A stretch of DNA of 28,869 nt from JBGCDD01 sp045105075 (lineage in GTDB: Bacteria > Pseudomonadota > Alphaproteobacteria > Rhodobacterales > Rhodobacteraceae), in contig JBGCDD010000145.1 in NCBI GenBank assembly GCA_045105075.1, forward strand, positions 1 through 28,869. Reading direction: 5' to 3'. The position numbers and the translations under genes were made by a program. The notes under the pieces are model-generated. The model worked only from the letters and a program-made list of their open reading frames with translations, ran no database searches and was not told the DNA's origin. Positions within the stretch are counted from its first letter, which is position 1; each line of letters opens with the position of its first letter. Shown here piece by piece: positions 17,057 through 24,493 of the stretch.

Positions 17057-17676
17057 TATTCAGCTTTGCCATCAACTGCGGCGATGGCGCGCGCTGCGGC
17101 CTCCATGGCTGCTGTCACGTTGTCTTCTGAACCGGAAATAAACAGACGGCCAAAGCGGCCAACGGCGCGCACTTCGACGATGTCGATATCGGCAGATTTC
17201 TCGGCCTCGTTGGCGGCAATCGAGATATAGGCCGCAGGCTGACACTCCATAATACCAAGGGTTTGGCCCGGCACGATCATCGAGCCTTTGCGCCATTTGT
17301 TCAAAAGCTGGGCCTGATAGGGCTCGACGCTGGTGATGATCTGGGTGGAGGCGACAGAGGGTTTGAGCCGGTCCGACATTGACATGCCCAACTCGCTCAG
17401 GATGGCATCGCGGGCTGCGGACACCTCGGCATTGGATGGCGAGCGCAAAATGAAAAACCCGAATTCGCGTTCGACAAGCTGGGTTGTCGCCTCGACTGAA
17501 CTGGCCTTGAGCGCCCGGTCGATCAGGGTAAAGACACCGTTGCCCGGTGCAAATTCGCCAATGAGAACCGTGTCGCCGGCCAATGGCACCGACCCTTGCA
17601 CCGTTGCGCCGTTATAGGCCGCGAACTTTGGTTGCAACGCGTCGATTTGCATCAAGGCGCGAATGGTAATTGCCAT
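17056..17676 (-). CDS. Tandem-domain BMC shell protein (BMC-T, pseudohexameric trimer)
   Basis: A 206-residue shell protein with two BMC folds, residues about 1-100 and 108-200. The second shows the typical N-GSMIVPGQTLGIMECQPAAYISIAANEAEKSADIDIVEVR arrangement (cited here in outline) followed by VGRFGRLFISGSEDNV at the pore loop. The pore loop of the first domain reads VEREFGFFIL. Both loops carry E/R-F-G rather than the G-S-G of BMC-H pores. Overall it looks like the BMC-T of the Rhodococcus/Mycobacterium (RMM) type compartments. It is coupled by start/stop overlaps to the aldehyde dehydrogenase before it and the malate-dehydrogenase-like gene after it. It is the only BMC-T in the window. 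Confidence 0.88.
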   Translation of the reverse strand: MAITIRALMQIDALQPKFAAYNGATVQGSVPLAGDTVLIGEFAPGNGVFTLIDRALKASSVEATTQLVEREFGFFILRSPSNAEVSAARDAILSELGMSMSDRLKPSVASTQIITSVEPYQAQLLNKWRKGSMIVPGQTLGIMECQPAAYISIAANEAEKSADIDIVEVRAVGRFGRLFISGSEDNVTAAMEAAARAIAAVDGKAE

Positions 17677-19061
17677 CAGATATCTCCGTATACGTCGTAG
17701 AATTCACGCCAATCGCGGTTGGCCCAGGCGACGCGTTTGATGTTGATCAGGTGCAGGGCCGTCACGTTGTCTGACACGATAGATCCCGACCATGTGCCGG
17801 TGCCGAGCATGAAGCTTGGGTCGATGTCCGTGGAAAAGCCCATGCCGCCGGTCACAGTCGGGGTGTTGACGATAACCCGGCCCACTGGCGACATCGCCGA
17901 ATACCGCCCGACCACGCCGACATCATCGCAATGGATTGCTGTGGAATGCCCCCAGCCGCCGAATGTGACGATATCGCGCGACAGACGCAGCCCATCGTCG
18001 ACGTCTTTGGCTTCGTAAAATGCCACAACAGGGTTCAGCTTTTCGGCAGACAATGGCCGGTGCCAGCCCACCTCGGATTCCTCGACCACCAAAACCCGCG
18101 TGTTGGGCGGCAATGAAATCCCTGCGGCCCGGGCCAGTTTTGCGGCAGGTTGGGCGACAAAGTCGGCGTTCATTTGACCGGGGCCGTGAAAGATCACTTT
18201 GGCAAGCCGGTCCGCTTCGGCGGCGGTGCAGAAATAACCACCACGGGATTTCAATTCGTGACGCAGTTCGCGGGCGATGGGGCGGTCTGCGACAATGGCC
18301 TGTTCCGCGATGCACGCCGAGCCATAGTCCCAATTCTTGGAGGTCAGGATCATCTCGGCAACCTCGCCCAGACGGTCGGCGACTGAGCCATGCACATAGC
18401 AGGGCACATTGCCTGCACCGACGGCCAGTGTCGGCTTTCCCGACTTATGCGCGGCGCGCACCATGCCGGGACCACCTGTTGCCATGATGATCGACACGCG
18501 CGGATGTGTCATCAACTCGGCGGTGCCTTCCTGGGTCACCGTATCAAGGCACTGAATAAGGCCCTTGGGCAGGCCAAAACCGTCGGCCACATCGATCAGG
18601 ATCTTGGCGGTCTCCAGACCACAGTTGATGGCGCGCGGGTGAGGGGCGCAGATCACAGCATTGCCCGCCTTGACCGCCGACATGACCTTGTAAATGATCG
18701 TCGAGGTCGGATTGGTCGCGGGGATCAACGCAGCGACCACGCCCATCGGTTCGCCGATGGCTGCAATCTTGGTTTTTTCGTCCTGCCACAAGACACCCAA
18801 GGTTTTCAAATCACGCAAGTAGTCGGCGACCGTGACCGAGTTGAACAGGTTCTTGATGCGCTTGTCGTCCGCCTTACCCATGCCGGTTTCTTCTGCAGCC
18901 ATTTCGCCCAGACGCTTGGCATGGGGAATAACAGCACGGGACATGGCCTGCACGACCTCATCAATGAGCGACGGATCGGTGCCCAAGAACTTTTGATAGG
19001 CATCCCAGGCGGTTTCCGCGGCACGGCGCGCTGCTGCGATTGACTTCAGATCACTGTCCAT
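17676..19061 (-). CDS. CoA-acylating aldehyde dehydrogenase (BMC signature enzyme, EutE/PduP-like)
   Basis: A 461-residue aldehyde dehydrogenase of the CoA-dependent class: aldehyde + NAD+ + CoA gives acyl-CoA + NADH. Features: IPATNPTSTIIYK at 113-125, ATGGPGMV at 194-201, GAGNVP at 215-220, and catalytic C250 in YGSACIAEQ, matching the 'C.aE' context of acylating enzymes. It starts directly with the core helix (MDSDLKSIAAARRAAETAWD) and lacks the extra ~18-residue N-terminal encapsulation peptide of PduP/EutE. A short C-terminal tail (about 440-461) ends WANRDWREFYDVYGDI. It overlaps the opine-dehydrogenase-like gene by 11 bp and the BMC-T gene by 4 bp. It is the enzyme that makes the compartment a metabolosome. 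Chain length of the aldehyde is unknown. Confidence 0.93.
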   Translation of the reverse strand: MDSDLKSIAAARRAAETAWDAYQKFLGTDPSLIDEVVQAMSRAVIPHAKRLGEMAAEETGMGKADDKRIKNLFNSVTVADYLRDLKTLGVLWQDEKTKIAAIGEPMGVVAALIPATNPTSTIIYKVMSAVKAGNAVICAPHPRAINCGLETAKILIDVADGFGLPKGLIQCLDTVTQEGTAELMTHPRVSIIMATGGPGMVRAAHKSGKPTLAVGAGNVPCYVHGSVADRLGEVAEMILTSKNWDYGSACIAEQAIVADRPIARELRHELKSRGGYFCTAAEADRLAKVIFHGPGQMNADFVAQPAAKLARAAGISLPPNTRVLVVEESEVGWHRPLSAEKLNPVVAFYEAKDVDDGLRLSRDIVTFGGWGHSTAIHCDDVGVVGRYSAMSPVGRVIVNTPTVTGGMGFSTDIDPSFMLGTGTWSGSIVSDNVTALHLINIKRVAWANRDWREFYDVYGDI

Positions 19062-20250
19062 GCCGCACTCGCTTCACGATTTGATTGATATGAGAGCGAG
19101 CCTCATCGAGGTTGTTGGCCGTCACCCCAATTGAATCGAGCCTGCGTCCCGCGCTTTTGAGATCGCCATCAACAATTGCTGAAATCTGCGCGAGCATCGC
19201 ATGGGTCATCGGCACGTCAATTCCGGCAATCCTGGCGGCTGATGCCAGCGGCGCCAGTGAGCCAATCGCACCGCACCGCAGCAGGGCGCGGGCCTCGGAT
19301 TGTGCCGGCACAGGACGCGCGCCGGCGCCGTTGGCCTCGCCGGCGACACGGGTCAGGATTGCATCGGTTTTTGGCATCTCGCGAACACCAAAGCACGCCG
19401 CAACGCGGCAGCGTTCAGACCATAAAACATCGATCAATGCGATATGATCCGGGCCTATCAGGTTTCGGAAACTGTTGTTTTGTGCCAAGGGAACTGCGCC
19501 ATCGGGCACGTGCGGGCCACCCGGTGAAATCGCGCTGCCGCCCAGTATCAAGGCAGGGCATTCGACAGCTGCCGATGCATCCACGAAACCAGAATGAAGC
19601 GCCGAGTGCGTTGGTTCCAGCCCCGGCAAAAACGCCTGTAATGCGGCGATGACGGCGGGGCGGCGGTCTGGCAGGGTTGCGACCGGTACAGAGCTGACTT
19701 CTGACAGGGTGAGCGCTGAGGGGCTTTCGTCGATCCAATATGACAGCCCGACCATATCGACCAGCGTCAGGTCCGCCAAACAGCCTCCGGTGCGCAAAAG
19801 CCAGGCGGCCTCAACTGCGGCAAAGCTGCGCGCGTTTGGCAGCACGACGATCTGGCCATCGCAGAGGTGATCCGCCAAAACCATCGCATACGTGCGTTGT
19901 TTGTGGACCGGACCCGTCAAAAAAACAGCGTCTGCATCCATCACGGCTGTATCAATGGCAGATGTGGTCTGGATCGACGGGCCGGCTTTCTGATCGACAT
20001 GAAAGCTGCCAATCGGACCCGCGCCGCGCAACGGGATCGCTTGTGCCTTTCTGAGCACGTCCAGCTCTGCGGAATAGGCCGAGAACAAGACAACCTCGAG
20101 CCCCTGTGCAAGACAAAGCGCCGCAAGGCAGCGGGCATCCTTGCCTCCACCCATAATCGCCACGCGGGTGATAACGACCTCAGGTGCGACAGTGGCATCG
20201 TCAGATTTGCTGAACGCTCGCGCGAAGTCGTCGAAATCGCTACTGTTCAT
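19051..20250 (-). CDS. Opine (octopine/nopaline) dehydrogenase-like oxidoreductase
   Basis: A 399-residue protein with a Rossmann N-terminal domain (VAIMGGGKDARCLAA, glycines 34-36) and the typical opine-dehydrogenase layout: LTGPVHKQRTYAMVLADHL near 111-129, then a helical C-terminal domain with H-x-x-x-N-like residues. Opine dehydrogenases reductively couple a 2-oxo acid to an amino group, or the reverse, acting on secondary amines. Residues 1-28 form an extra N-terminal piece: a short amphipathic helix (SSDFDDFARAFSKS, with F6, F9 and F13 on one face) and a linker. This looks like a BMC encapsulation peptide. The gene lies between the BMC-H gene (77 bp upstream) and the aldehyde dehydrogenase (11 bp overlap). 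Its reaction is unknown; a role on an N-substituted amino acid in this pathway is inference. Confidence 0.75.
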   Translation of the reverse strand: MNSSDFDDFARAFSKSDDATVAPEVVITRVAIMGGGKDARCLAALCLAQGLEVVLFSAYSAELDVLRKAQAIPLRGAGPIGSFHVDQKAGPSIQTTSAIDTAVMDADAVFLTGPVHKQRTYAMVLADHLCDGQIVVLPNARSFAAVEAAWLLRTGGCLADLTLVDMVGLSYWIDESPSALTLSEVSSVPVATLPDRRPAVIAALQAFLPGLEPTHSALHSGFVDASAAVECPALILGGSAISPGGPHVPDGAVPLAQNNSFRNLIGPDHIALIDVLWSERCRVAACFGVREMPKTDAILTRVAGEANGAGARPVPAQSEARALLRCGAIGSLAPLASAARIAGIDVPMTHAMLAQISAIVDGDLKSAGRRLDSIGVTANNLDEARSHINQIVKRVRHGQ

Positions 20251-20327
20251 TGTCGCCCCTTACTACAACTCCAGAAGTGACGCCCGGCGTGACCGAAAAT
20301 CGGGGTCTGGACATTGGGCAGTGCAGA

Positions 20328-20636
20328 TCAATCCGCGCTGCCGCCACCAATTCCGCTGATGATCGCCTCGAGTTCATCATGGGGCCGCGCGATAACCTGC
20401 ACAGCGATCACTTCGCCGACCTTGTTCGCCGCCGCAGCGCCCGCATCTGCGGCTGCCTTGACCGCGCCAACCTCGCCTCGAATGAGCACAGAAATCAGGC
20501 CACCGCCGGATTTGGTGTGGGCCACAATTGTCACCGATGCGGCCTTGACCATCGCGTCTGCGGCTTCGATTGACGCGACCAAACCGCGCGTTTCGATCAT
20601 GCCGAGGGCTGTTTGCCCTGGTGCCGGTTTTGCCAT
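20328..20636 (-). CDS. BMC-H hexameric shell protein (PduA/EutM-like)
   Basis: A 102-residue single-domain BMC protein. The open frame runs up to 20720, but the ATG at 20636 (MAKPAPGQTALGMIETRG) has AAGGAG at the right distance and matches the family start. The sequence is very close to PduA-type consensus: EAADAMVKAA, IRGEVGAVKAAADAGAAAA and VGEVIAVQVIARPH. The pore loop is KSGGGL (42-47), so the central GSG of PduA is GGG here, removing the serine hydroxyls that line the pore. It assembles into hexameric tiles of the shell. It is the only BMC-H in the window, which is a minimal shell set. Confidence 0.96.
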   Translation of the reverse strand: MAKPAPGQTALGMIETRGLVASIEAADAMVKAASVTIVAHTKSGGGLISVLIRGEVGAVKAAADAGAAAANKVGEVIAVQVIARPHDELEAIISGIGGGSAD

Positions 20637-20667
20637 TGAACGTCTCCTTGAGTTTCTCGGAAGCTTG

Positions 20668-20940
20668 CTAATTTTTAGAAATTGAGAGGTGTTCGACGAT
20701 CGCCACGATTGTCGCGTCAACAGGCAGCCCAGAGGACGCAGACGAGACCCGCGCGCCGCTGCCTGTGGTCACCAAAACAGTGTCGCCGACGCCAGCACCA
20801 CATGTGTCTGCCGCGACAACGCAGGGCTCAAGCACCTTGCCGCGTCCATCAATCACATCTGTAACAAGAAGTTTTTGCGCGCTGAGTTTGGGATCTTTGG
20901 TCGTGGCTGTCACGGTCCCGGTGACAAGAGCGATTTTCAT
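20668..20940 (-). CDS. BMC-P pentameric vertex protein (EutN/CcmL-like)
   Basis: A 90-residue protein of the EutN/CcmL/CsoS4 family that caps the vertices of the polyhedral shell. Diagnostic segments: MKIALVTGTVTATTKDPKL at the start, KLLVTDVID, ADTCGAGVGDTVLVTTGSGAR and PVDATIVAIVEHL. It starts in an ATGA overlap with the glutamine-synthetase-like stop, so the ligase and the first shell gene are coupled. The next gene (BMC-H) starts 31 bp on. Confidence 0.96.
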   Translation of the reverse strand: MKIALVTGTVTATTKDPKLSAQKLLVTDVIDGRGKVLEPCVVAADTCGAGVGDTVLVTTGSGARVSSASSGLPVDATIVAIVEHLSISKN

Positions 20941-22235
20941 CAGAAGTTTTTCTTGTAGCGATCGATTTCGACCTGGGTGACCTGTTCTCTCACGAATTCA
21001 AGCTCGCGCTCGCATTGTTGCAGCATCAATTCGTACTGGGTTTCGCCCAGTATGGATTTGAGCCAATCAGAGCCACGCGCCGCAGCAATAGCGGTGGTCA
21101 AATCAGTTGGGATCGGTTCGGCATCTTCTACGGTATAGGCATCTCCCATCGTCGGCGCGCCCGGATCAATCTTCTGCTCGATGCCATCAAGACCCGCGGC
21201 GATGTCAGTTGCCATGAGCAAATAGGGGTTGGCGTCGGCGCCCGCATCGCGTTTTTCGACCCTGACAGCGCTGTCCTTGCCTTCAAGAACCCGCAATCCA
21301 ACGGTCCGGTTGTCATATCCCCAACACGTGTTGATTGGACAGAACGTATAGGGTCTGCGTCGGCGATACCCATTTTCAGTCATGCCACCGCAAACGGCGG
21401 TCTCTGCCATGCGTTTCTTCATGCCCCCGAGGAAATGATGCCCCATCTCGTTGAGCTTTCCATCCTCGGCAAAGACATTCACGCCGTCCTTCCAAACCGA
21501 ATAATGGCAATGAAAGCCACTGCCGGACTGATCAATGAAGGGCTTTGGCATAAACGTGGCGTCGTAGCCTTCGTGCAGGGCCAGTTGCTTGACCAGCGAT
21601 CTAAACAGAACAACCCGATCGGCCGCCTCGAGCGCTTCGCCGTAGCGAATGTTCACTTCGACCTGGCCCGGTGCATATTCGGGATTGGATTGTTCAATCG
21701 GGATGCCGCATGCGTTGATTTGCTGGCGGATCGGGCCAACAACGTGCTCCATCCGCGCCGCGCGCACCAGCCCGTAGACCTGAATGGATTGCTCTTTTGG
21801 CAAGCCTGTTTCAGGATCCAGCAAATAGAATTCCAGTTCCGCGCCGACATTGATTGTCAGCCCCATCGCTTTGGCGCGATCCAGTTGTCGGATCAACGCC
21901 TGTCGCGGGTCAATCGGCAACGGCTGGTGGTCTTTCCCCAGCGCCACGCCCATGCAGACGGCCACCCCCGGCTCCCACGGAATGGGCACAGGTTTGGTTG
22001 CGGGAAACATGTGGAAATCGGGATACCCGTTGCCGAAGTTGACATAGGGCGTATCCCAGACATCGCAGGTCATATCGAGCGCGAACAACGCTATCGAAAG
22101 CGCATTGCCATCTTCGCAGGTCGTATCCCAATGCGATGCAGGGATGCGCTTGCCGCGCATGATGCCGTTCAAATCCCCAACCCCCAGAACCACTGTTTCA
22201 GTGCCTTCTGGTAAACCAAACGCGCCTTTTTGCAT
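20940..22235 (-). CDS. Glutamine-synthetase-family gamma-glutamyl-amide ligase (GlnA-like; GmaS/PuuA/GlnT group)
   Basis: A 431-residue type I-like glutamine synthetase homologue. Active-site residues are intact: E133 and E135 (GAELEFYLLD), E186 and E193 (EYAPGQVEVN), H242 and H244 (GSGFHCHYS), R310 (NRTVGLR), and E327/R329 (VEKRDAGADANPYL). The N-terminal DLNGIMRGKRIP is typical of the PuuA/gamma-glutamylmethylamide synthetase group, not of the housekeeping GlnA. No adenylylation-type tyrosine region is recognised. Expected reaction: glutamate + R-NH2 + ATP gives gamma-glutamyl-R-amide. It is the first gene of the BMC operon, 94 bp from the divergent flavin oxidase, with the palindromic operator between. 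GGGG lies just before the ATG. True ammonia-dependent glutamine synthesis is the alternative. Confidence 0.9.
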   Translation of the reverse strand: MQKGAFGLPEGTETVVLGVGDLNGIMRGKRIPASHWDTTCEDGNALSIALFALDMTCDVWDTPYVNFGNGYPDFHMFPATKPVPIPWEPGVAVCMGVALGKDHQPLPIDPRQALIRQLDRAKAMGLTINVGAELEFYLLDPETGLPKEQSIQVYGLVRAARMEHVVGPIRQQINACGIPIEQSNPEYAPGQVEVNIRYGEALEAADRVVLFRSLVKQLALHEGYDATFMPKPFIDQSGSGFHCHYSVWKDGVNVFAEDGKLNEMGHHFLGGMKKRMAETAVCGGMTENGYRRRRPYTFCPINTCWGYDNRTVGLRVLEGKDSAVRVEKRDAGADANPYLLMATDIAAGLDGIEQKIDPGAPTMGDAYTVEDAEPIPTDLTTAIAAARGSDWLKSILGETQYELMLQQCERELEFVREQVTQVEIDRYKKNF

Positions 22236-22329
22236 TTTTTCCCCGCAGCATTGCGAACTAAATTGATCCGCTCTTTATTAGATGTATACTGTATACAGCG
22301 AAATTTACATTTCAAGAAGAATTTGGATC
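22236..22329. promoter_or_regulatory. Divergent promoter region of BMC operon and flavin oxidase gene
   Basis: The only gap between the two oppositely directed operons. For the leftward operon a possible promoter reads TTTCGC - 17 bp - TAATAA (rc of 22303-22275), and the 17-bp spacer is essentially the palindrome itself. For the rightward gene TTGCGA at 22251 and TATTAG at 22276 are possible boxes (19-bp spacing), placing the palindrome just after the -10. Both would be blocked by a bound repressor. Box assignment is by eye only. Confidence 0.5.
22283..22297. promoter_or_regulatory. Palindromic operator TGTATACTGTATACA (second copy)
   Basis: A 15-bp inverted repeat whose central 13 bases (22284-22296) are identical to the site at 6741-6753. 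It lies 47 bp before the GlnA-like start and about 33 bp before the flavin oxidase start. An ATG inside the repeat (22282) opens the same frame as the oxidase but lacks a ribosome site, so it is not the start. Confidence 0.78.
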
Positions 22330-23472
22330 ATGTCAGCACAGCCGGAAGTCATCGTTGTTGGGGCAGGAATATCGGGGGTCATGATCGCGTTGAACCTGAG
22401 GCGGCGGGGCTGCGACGTCACTTTGATCGACAAATGGGAACCGGGACATTCGCGCGCCTCGTCGACGGACTACAATCGGGTGATCCGCTCCATTCACGGG
22501 CATGATGAGTTTTACACCAAATGGGCACGCGACGCGCGGATTGGCTGGCTCGAACTGGAACATGAGACCGGTCAAAAGCTGTTTTATGAATGCGGAACAC
22601 TGATCCTGGCGACGCAGGGACATTGCCACTGGGAGGATGCAACCGAGCAGACTTTTGGCAAGTTGGGTGTTCCGTATCGGCGGATGTCATCCGAAGACAT
22701 CCGGCTCCATTTCCCGATGTTCAAGGCGGATGATATTGCCTACGGGCTGTATGAACCCGAAGCCGGGATGATCATGGCGCATCGTGCGGTGATCACCGCG
22801 CTCAATCTGTTCAAAAGCCTGGGCGGCACAGTCAAACGCGGGAATGTTGTCACCGACGCCAACGAACGGCTGATGCTGGATGGCAAACCTCTGGAGGCCG
22901 ACACGATTGTTGTCGCGACAGGCCCTTGGATGAGCGAGATGTATCCGCGCACCGTCAAACCGATCACCCATGTGGTGGGGATCAACGTCTTTTACACCTC
23001 AACACCTGAGGGCAGCACCGAATTTGACGCCGAACGCATGCCGTGCTGGATTGATCATGGCCAGTCCGCATTTGGCCTGCCCAGTGTCGAAGGTCATGGC
23101 GTCAAAGCCGCCGCTGTTATCCCCGAACACATCGACATCAACGATGATGACCGCTTGATTGACAAGAACCTGATTCCGCGCACGCAGTCCTATATTCGAA
23201 CCCGTTTTCCAGGGTTGGTTGGGCAGAAGGTGGTGGATTCCAAATTCAACCAGATCATCATGACGCCGGACACGCATTTCATTCTGGACTGGCATCCCGA
23301 CCATGAGAATGTGCTGCTGGCGGGCGGTTGCTCGGGGCATTTGTTCAAACATGGTCCGGTCTGGGGCGAGTTTGCAGGTGGCGTTGCCGTCAAGGACTAC
23401 GGAACCGCCGAACGCTTCAAGCTGGCCGGACGCCGAAAGCTGTCTCCTGCCGAAAGCCCATCTGGCCGTTAG
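22330..23472 (+). CDS. Monomeric sarcosine-oxidase-like FAD amine oxidase (DAO family)
   Basis: From the ATG at 22330 this is 380 residues; the longer frame from 22282 would start inside the operator. FAD site VVGAGISG (9-16), RVIRSIHG (50-57) matching the arginine region of monomeric sarcosine oxidase, and a C-terminal FAD block HFILDWHPDHENVLLAGGCSGHLFK (cited in outline, 316-340). K259 in EGHGVKAA aligns with the oxygen-activating lysine of sarcosine oxidase. The residue aligned with its covalent-FAD cysteine appears to be N307 (FNQIIMTPDTHF), so FAD is probably bound non-covalently. The family oxidises N-alkyl amino acids, releasing an aldehyde, an amino acid and H2O2. In this context an N-substituted glutamate is the likely substrate. 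The gene is divergent from the BMC operon and shares its operator. Confidence 0.88.
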   Translation: MSAQPEVIVVGAGISGVMIALNLRRRGCDVTLIDKWEPGHSRASSTDYNRVIRSIHGHDEFYTKWARDARIGWLELEHETGQKLFYECGTLILATQGHCHWEDATEQTFGKLGVPYRRMSSEDIRLHFPMFKADDIAYGLYEPEAGMIMAHRAVITALNLFKSLGGTVKRGNVVTDANERLMLDGKPLEADTIVVATGPWMSEMYPRTVKPITHVVGINVFYTSTPEGSTEFDAERMPCWIDHGQSAFGLPSVEGHGVKAAAVIPEHIDINDDDRLIDKNLIPRTQSYIRTRFPGLVGQKVVDSKFNQIIMTPDTHFILDWHPDHENVLLAGGCSGHLFKHGPVWGEFAGGVAVKDYGTAERFKLAGRRKLSPAESPSGR

Positions 23473-23650
23473 GTATTGTCTCCCCCTTAAGGACCGCTGA
23501 GCCAGCCTTTGGCAGTGCGGAAAACCGGGGATTGCAAATTGCGGGCCACTTGCCATTCATGTTTGCAATGCCCCATCCGGCAGGGCCAAAACGAATTTCA
23601 GGAATGGGCTGGCAACCAGCGCACCCAATCAGACCCACAGGAGATGACAC

Positions 23651-24493
23651 ATGTATCGCAAGGCAATCGAAAAAGGCGGCTTGGCCGTTGTGACCGGGGC
23701 AGCCAACGGCGTTGGCAAGGCGGCCGCTCAACGGTTTTTGCAAGATGGCCTTGGGGTCGTGCTGGTTGATCTGCCAGGCGACACCCTAAGCGAAACGGCT
23801 GAACAATTGCGGGCGCTGGCCCGGCCCTCGGCCATTGTCGAGGCTATCGCGACCGATGTCACCGACGCCCAGGCCGTGACTGCTTTGGCCGACCAGGCTT
23901 TTGCGCTTGGTGACGTCGCGGTTTTGATGAACAATGCCGGGATTGCGCTTCCAACCGGCAGTTGGGAAAATGCCGACAACTGGCGTCGATTGCTGGAGGT
24001 CAACCTTTTTGGTGTCATGAACGGCGTACATGCGTTTGTGCCGCGAATGATTGAGGCGTCTCGCCCGGCTGTGGTCATCAACACTGGGTCAAAACAGGGG
24101 ATTACCACGCCACCGGGAAACCCAGCCTACAATATCAGCAAAGCCGGTGTGAAGGTCATGACTGAGATGCTGGCCCATGATTTACGTGAGGCTGAGGCTC
24201 AGATCTCGGCCCACCTGTTCGTGCCGGGGTTCACCTACACAGGGATGATCCAGAAATTCATGCCCGAAAAACCCGACGCGGCTTGGACCAGTGAGCAGGC
24301 AGTTGATTATTTGTTGCAGCGCATGTCCGACGGGGATTTCTACATTCTGTGTCCCGACAATGATGTTTCGCCCGAGCGCGACGTCAAGCGCGTGGAATGG
24401 GCCGTGGGTGACATCATCCACAATCGCCCACCCCTGTCGCGCTGGCATCCCGACTATGCCGATGCTTTTGCCGCGCACGAAAAATCCCGGTAG
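23651..24493 (+). CDS. Short-chain dehydrogenase/reductase (classical SDR)
   Basis: A 280-residue SDR with all expected residues: TGAANGVG at 15-22, D40 (NAD preference), NNAG at 94-97, N118, S147, and Y160/K164 (YNISK). AGGAG precedes the ATG by about eight bases. The C-terminal extension (about 230-280) is longer than usual. It lies 178 bp after the flavin oxidase on the same strand and may be cotranscribed. It could oxidise an alcohol to a ketone or aldehyde before or after the BMC step; SDRs also serve the RMM-type aminopropanol compartments. The substrate is unknown. Confidence 0.9.
   Translation: MYRKAIEKGGLAVVTGAANGVGKAAAQRFLQDGLGVVLVDLPGDTLSETAEQLRALARPSAIVEAIATDVTDAQAVTALADQAFALGDVAVLMNNAGIALPTGSWENADNWRRLLEVNLFGVMNGVHAFVPRMIEASRPAVVINTGSKQGITTPPGNPAYNISKAGVKVMTEMLAHDLREAEAQISAHLFVPGFTYTGMIQKFMPEKPDAAWTSEQAVDYLLQRMSDGDFYILCPDNDVSPERDVKRVEWAVGDIIHNRPPLSRWHPDYADAFAAHEKSR

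Noticed and set aside
22282..22329. Start of the flavin oxidase at 22282
   Set aside because: That ATG is inside the operator palindrome, has no ribosome site, and adds residues before the normal FAD-binding strand.
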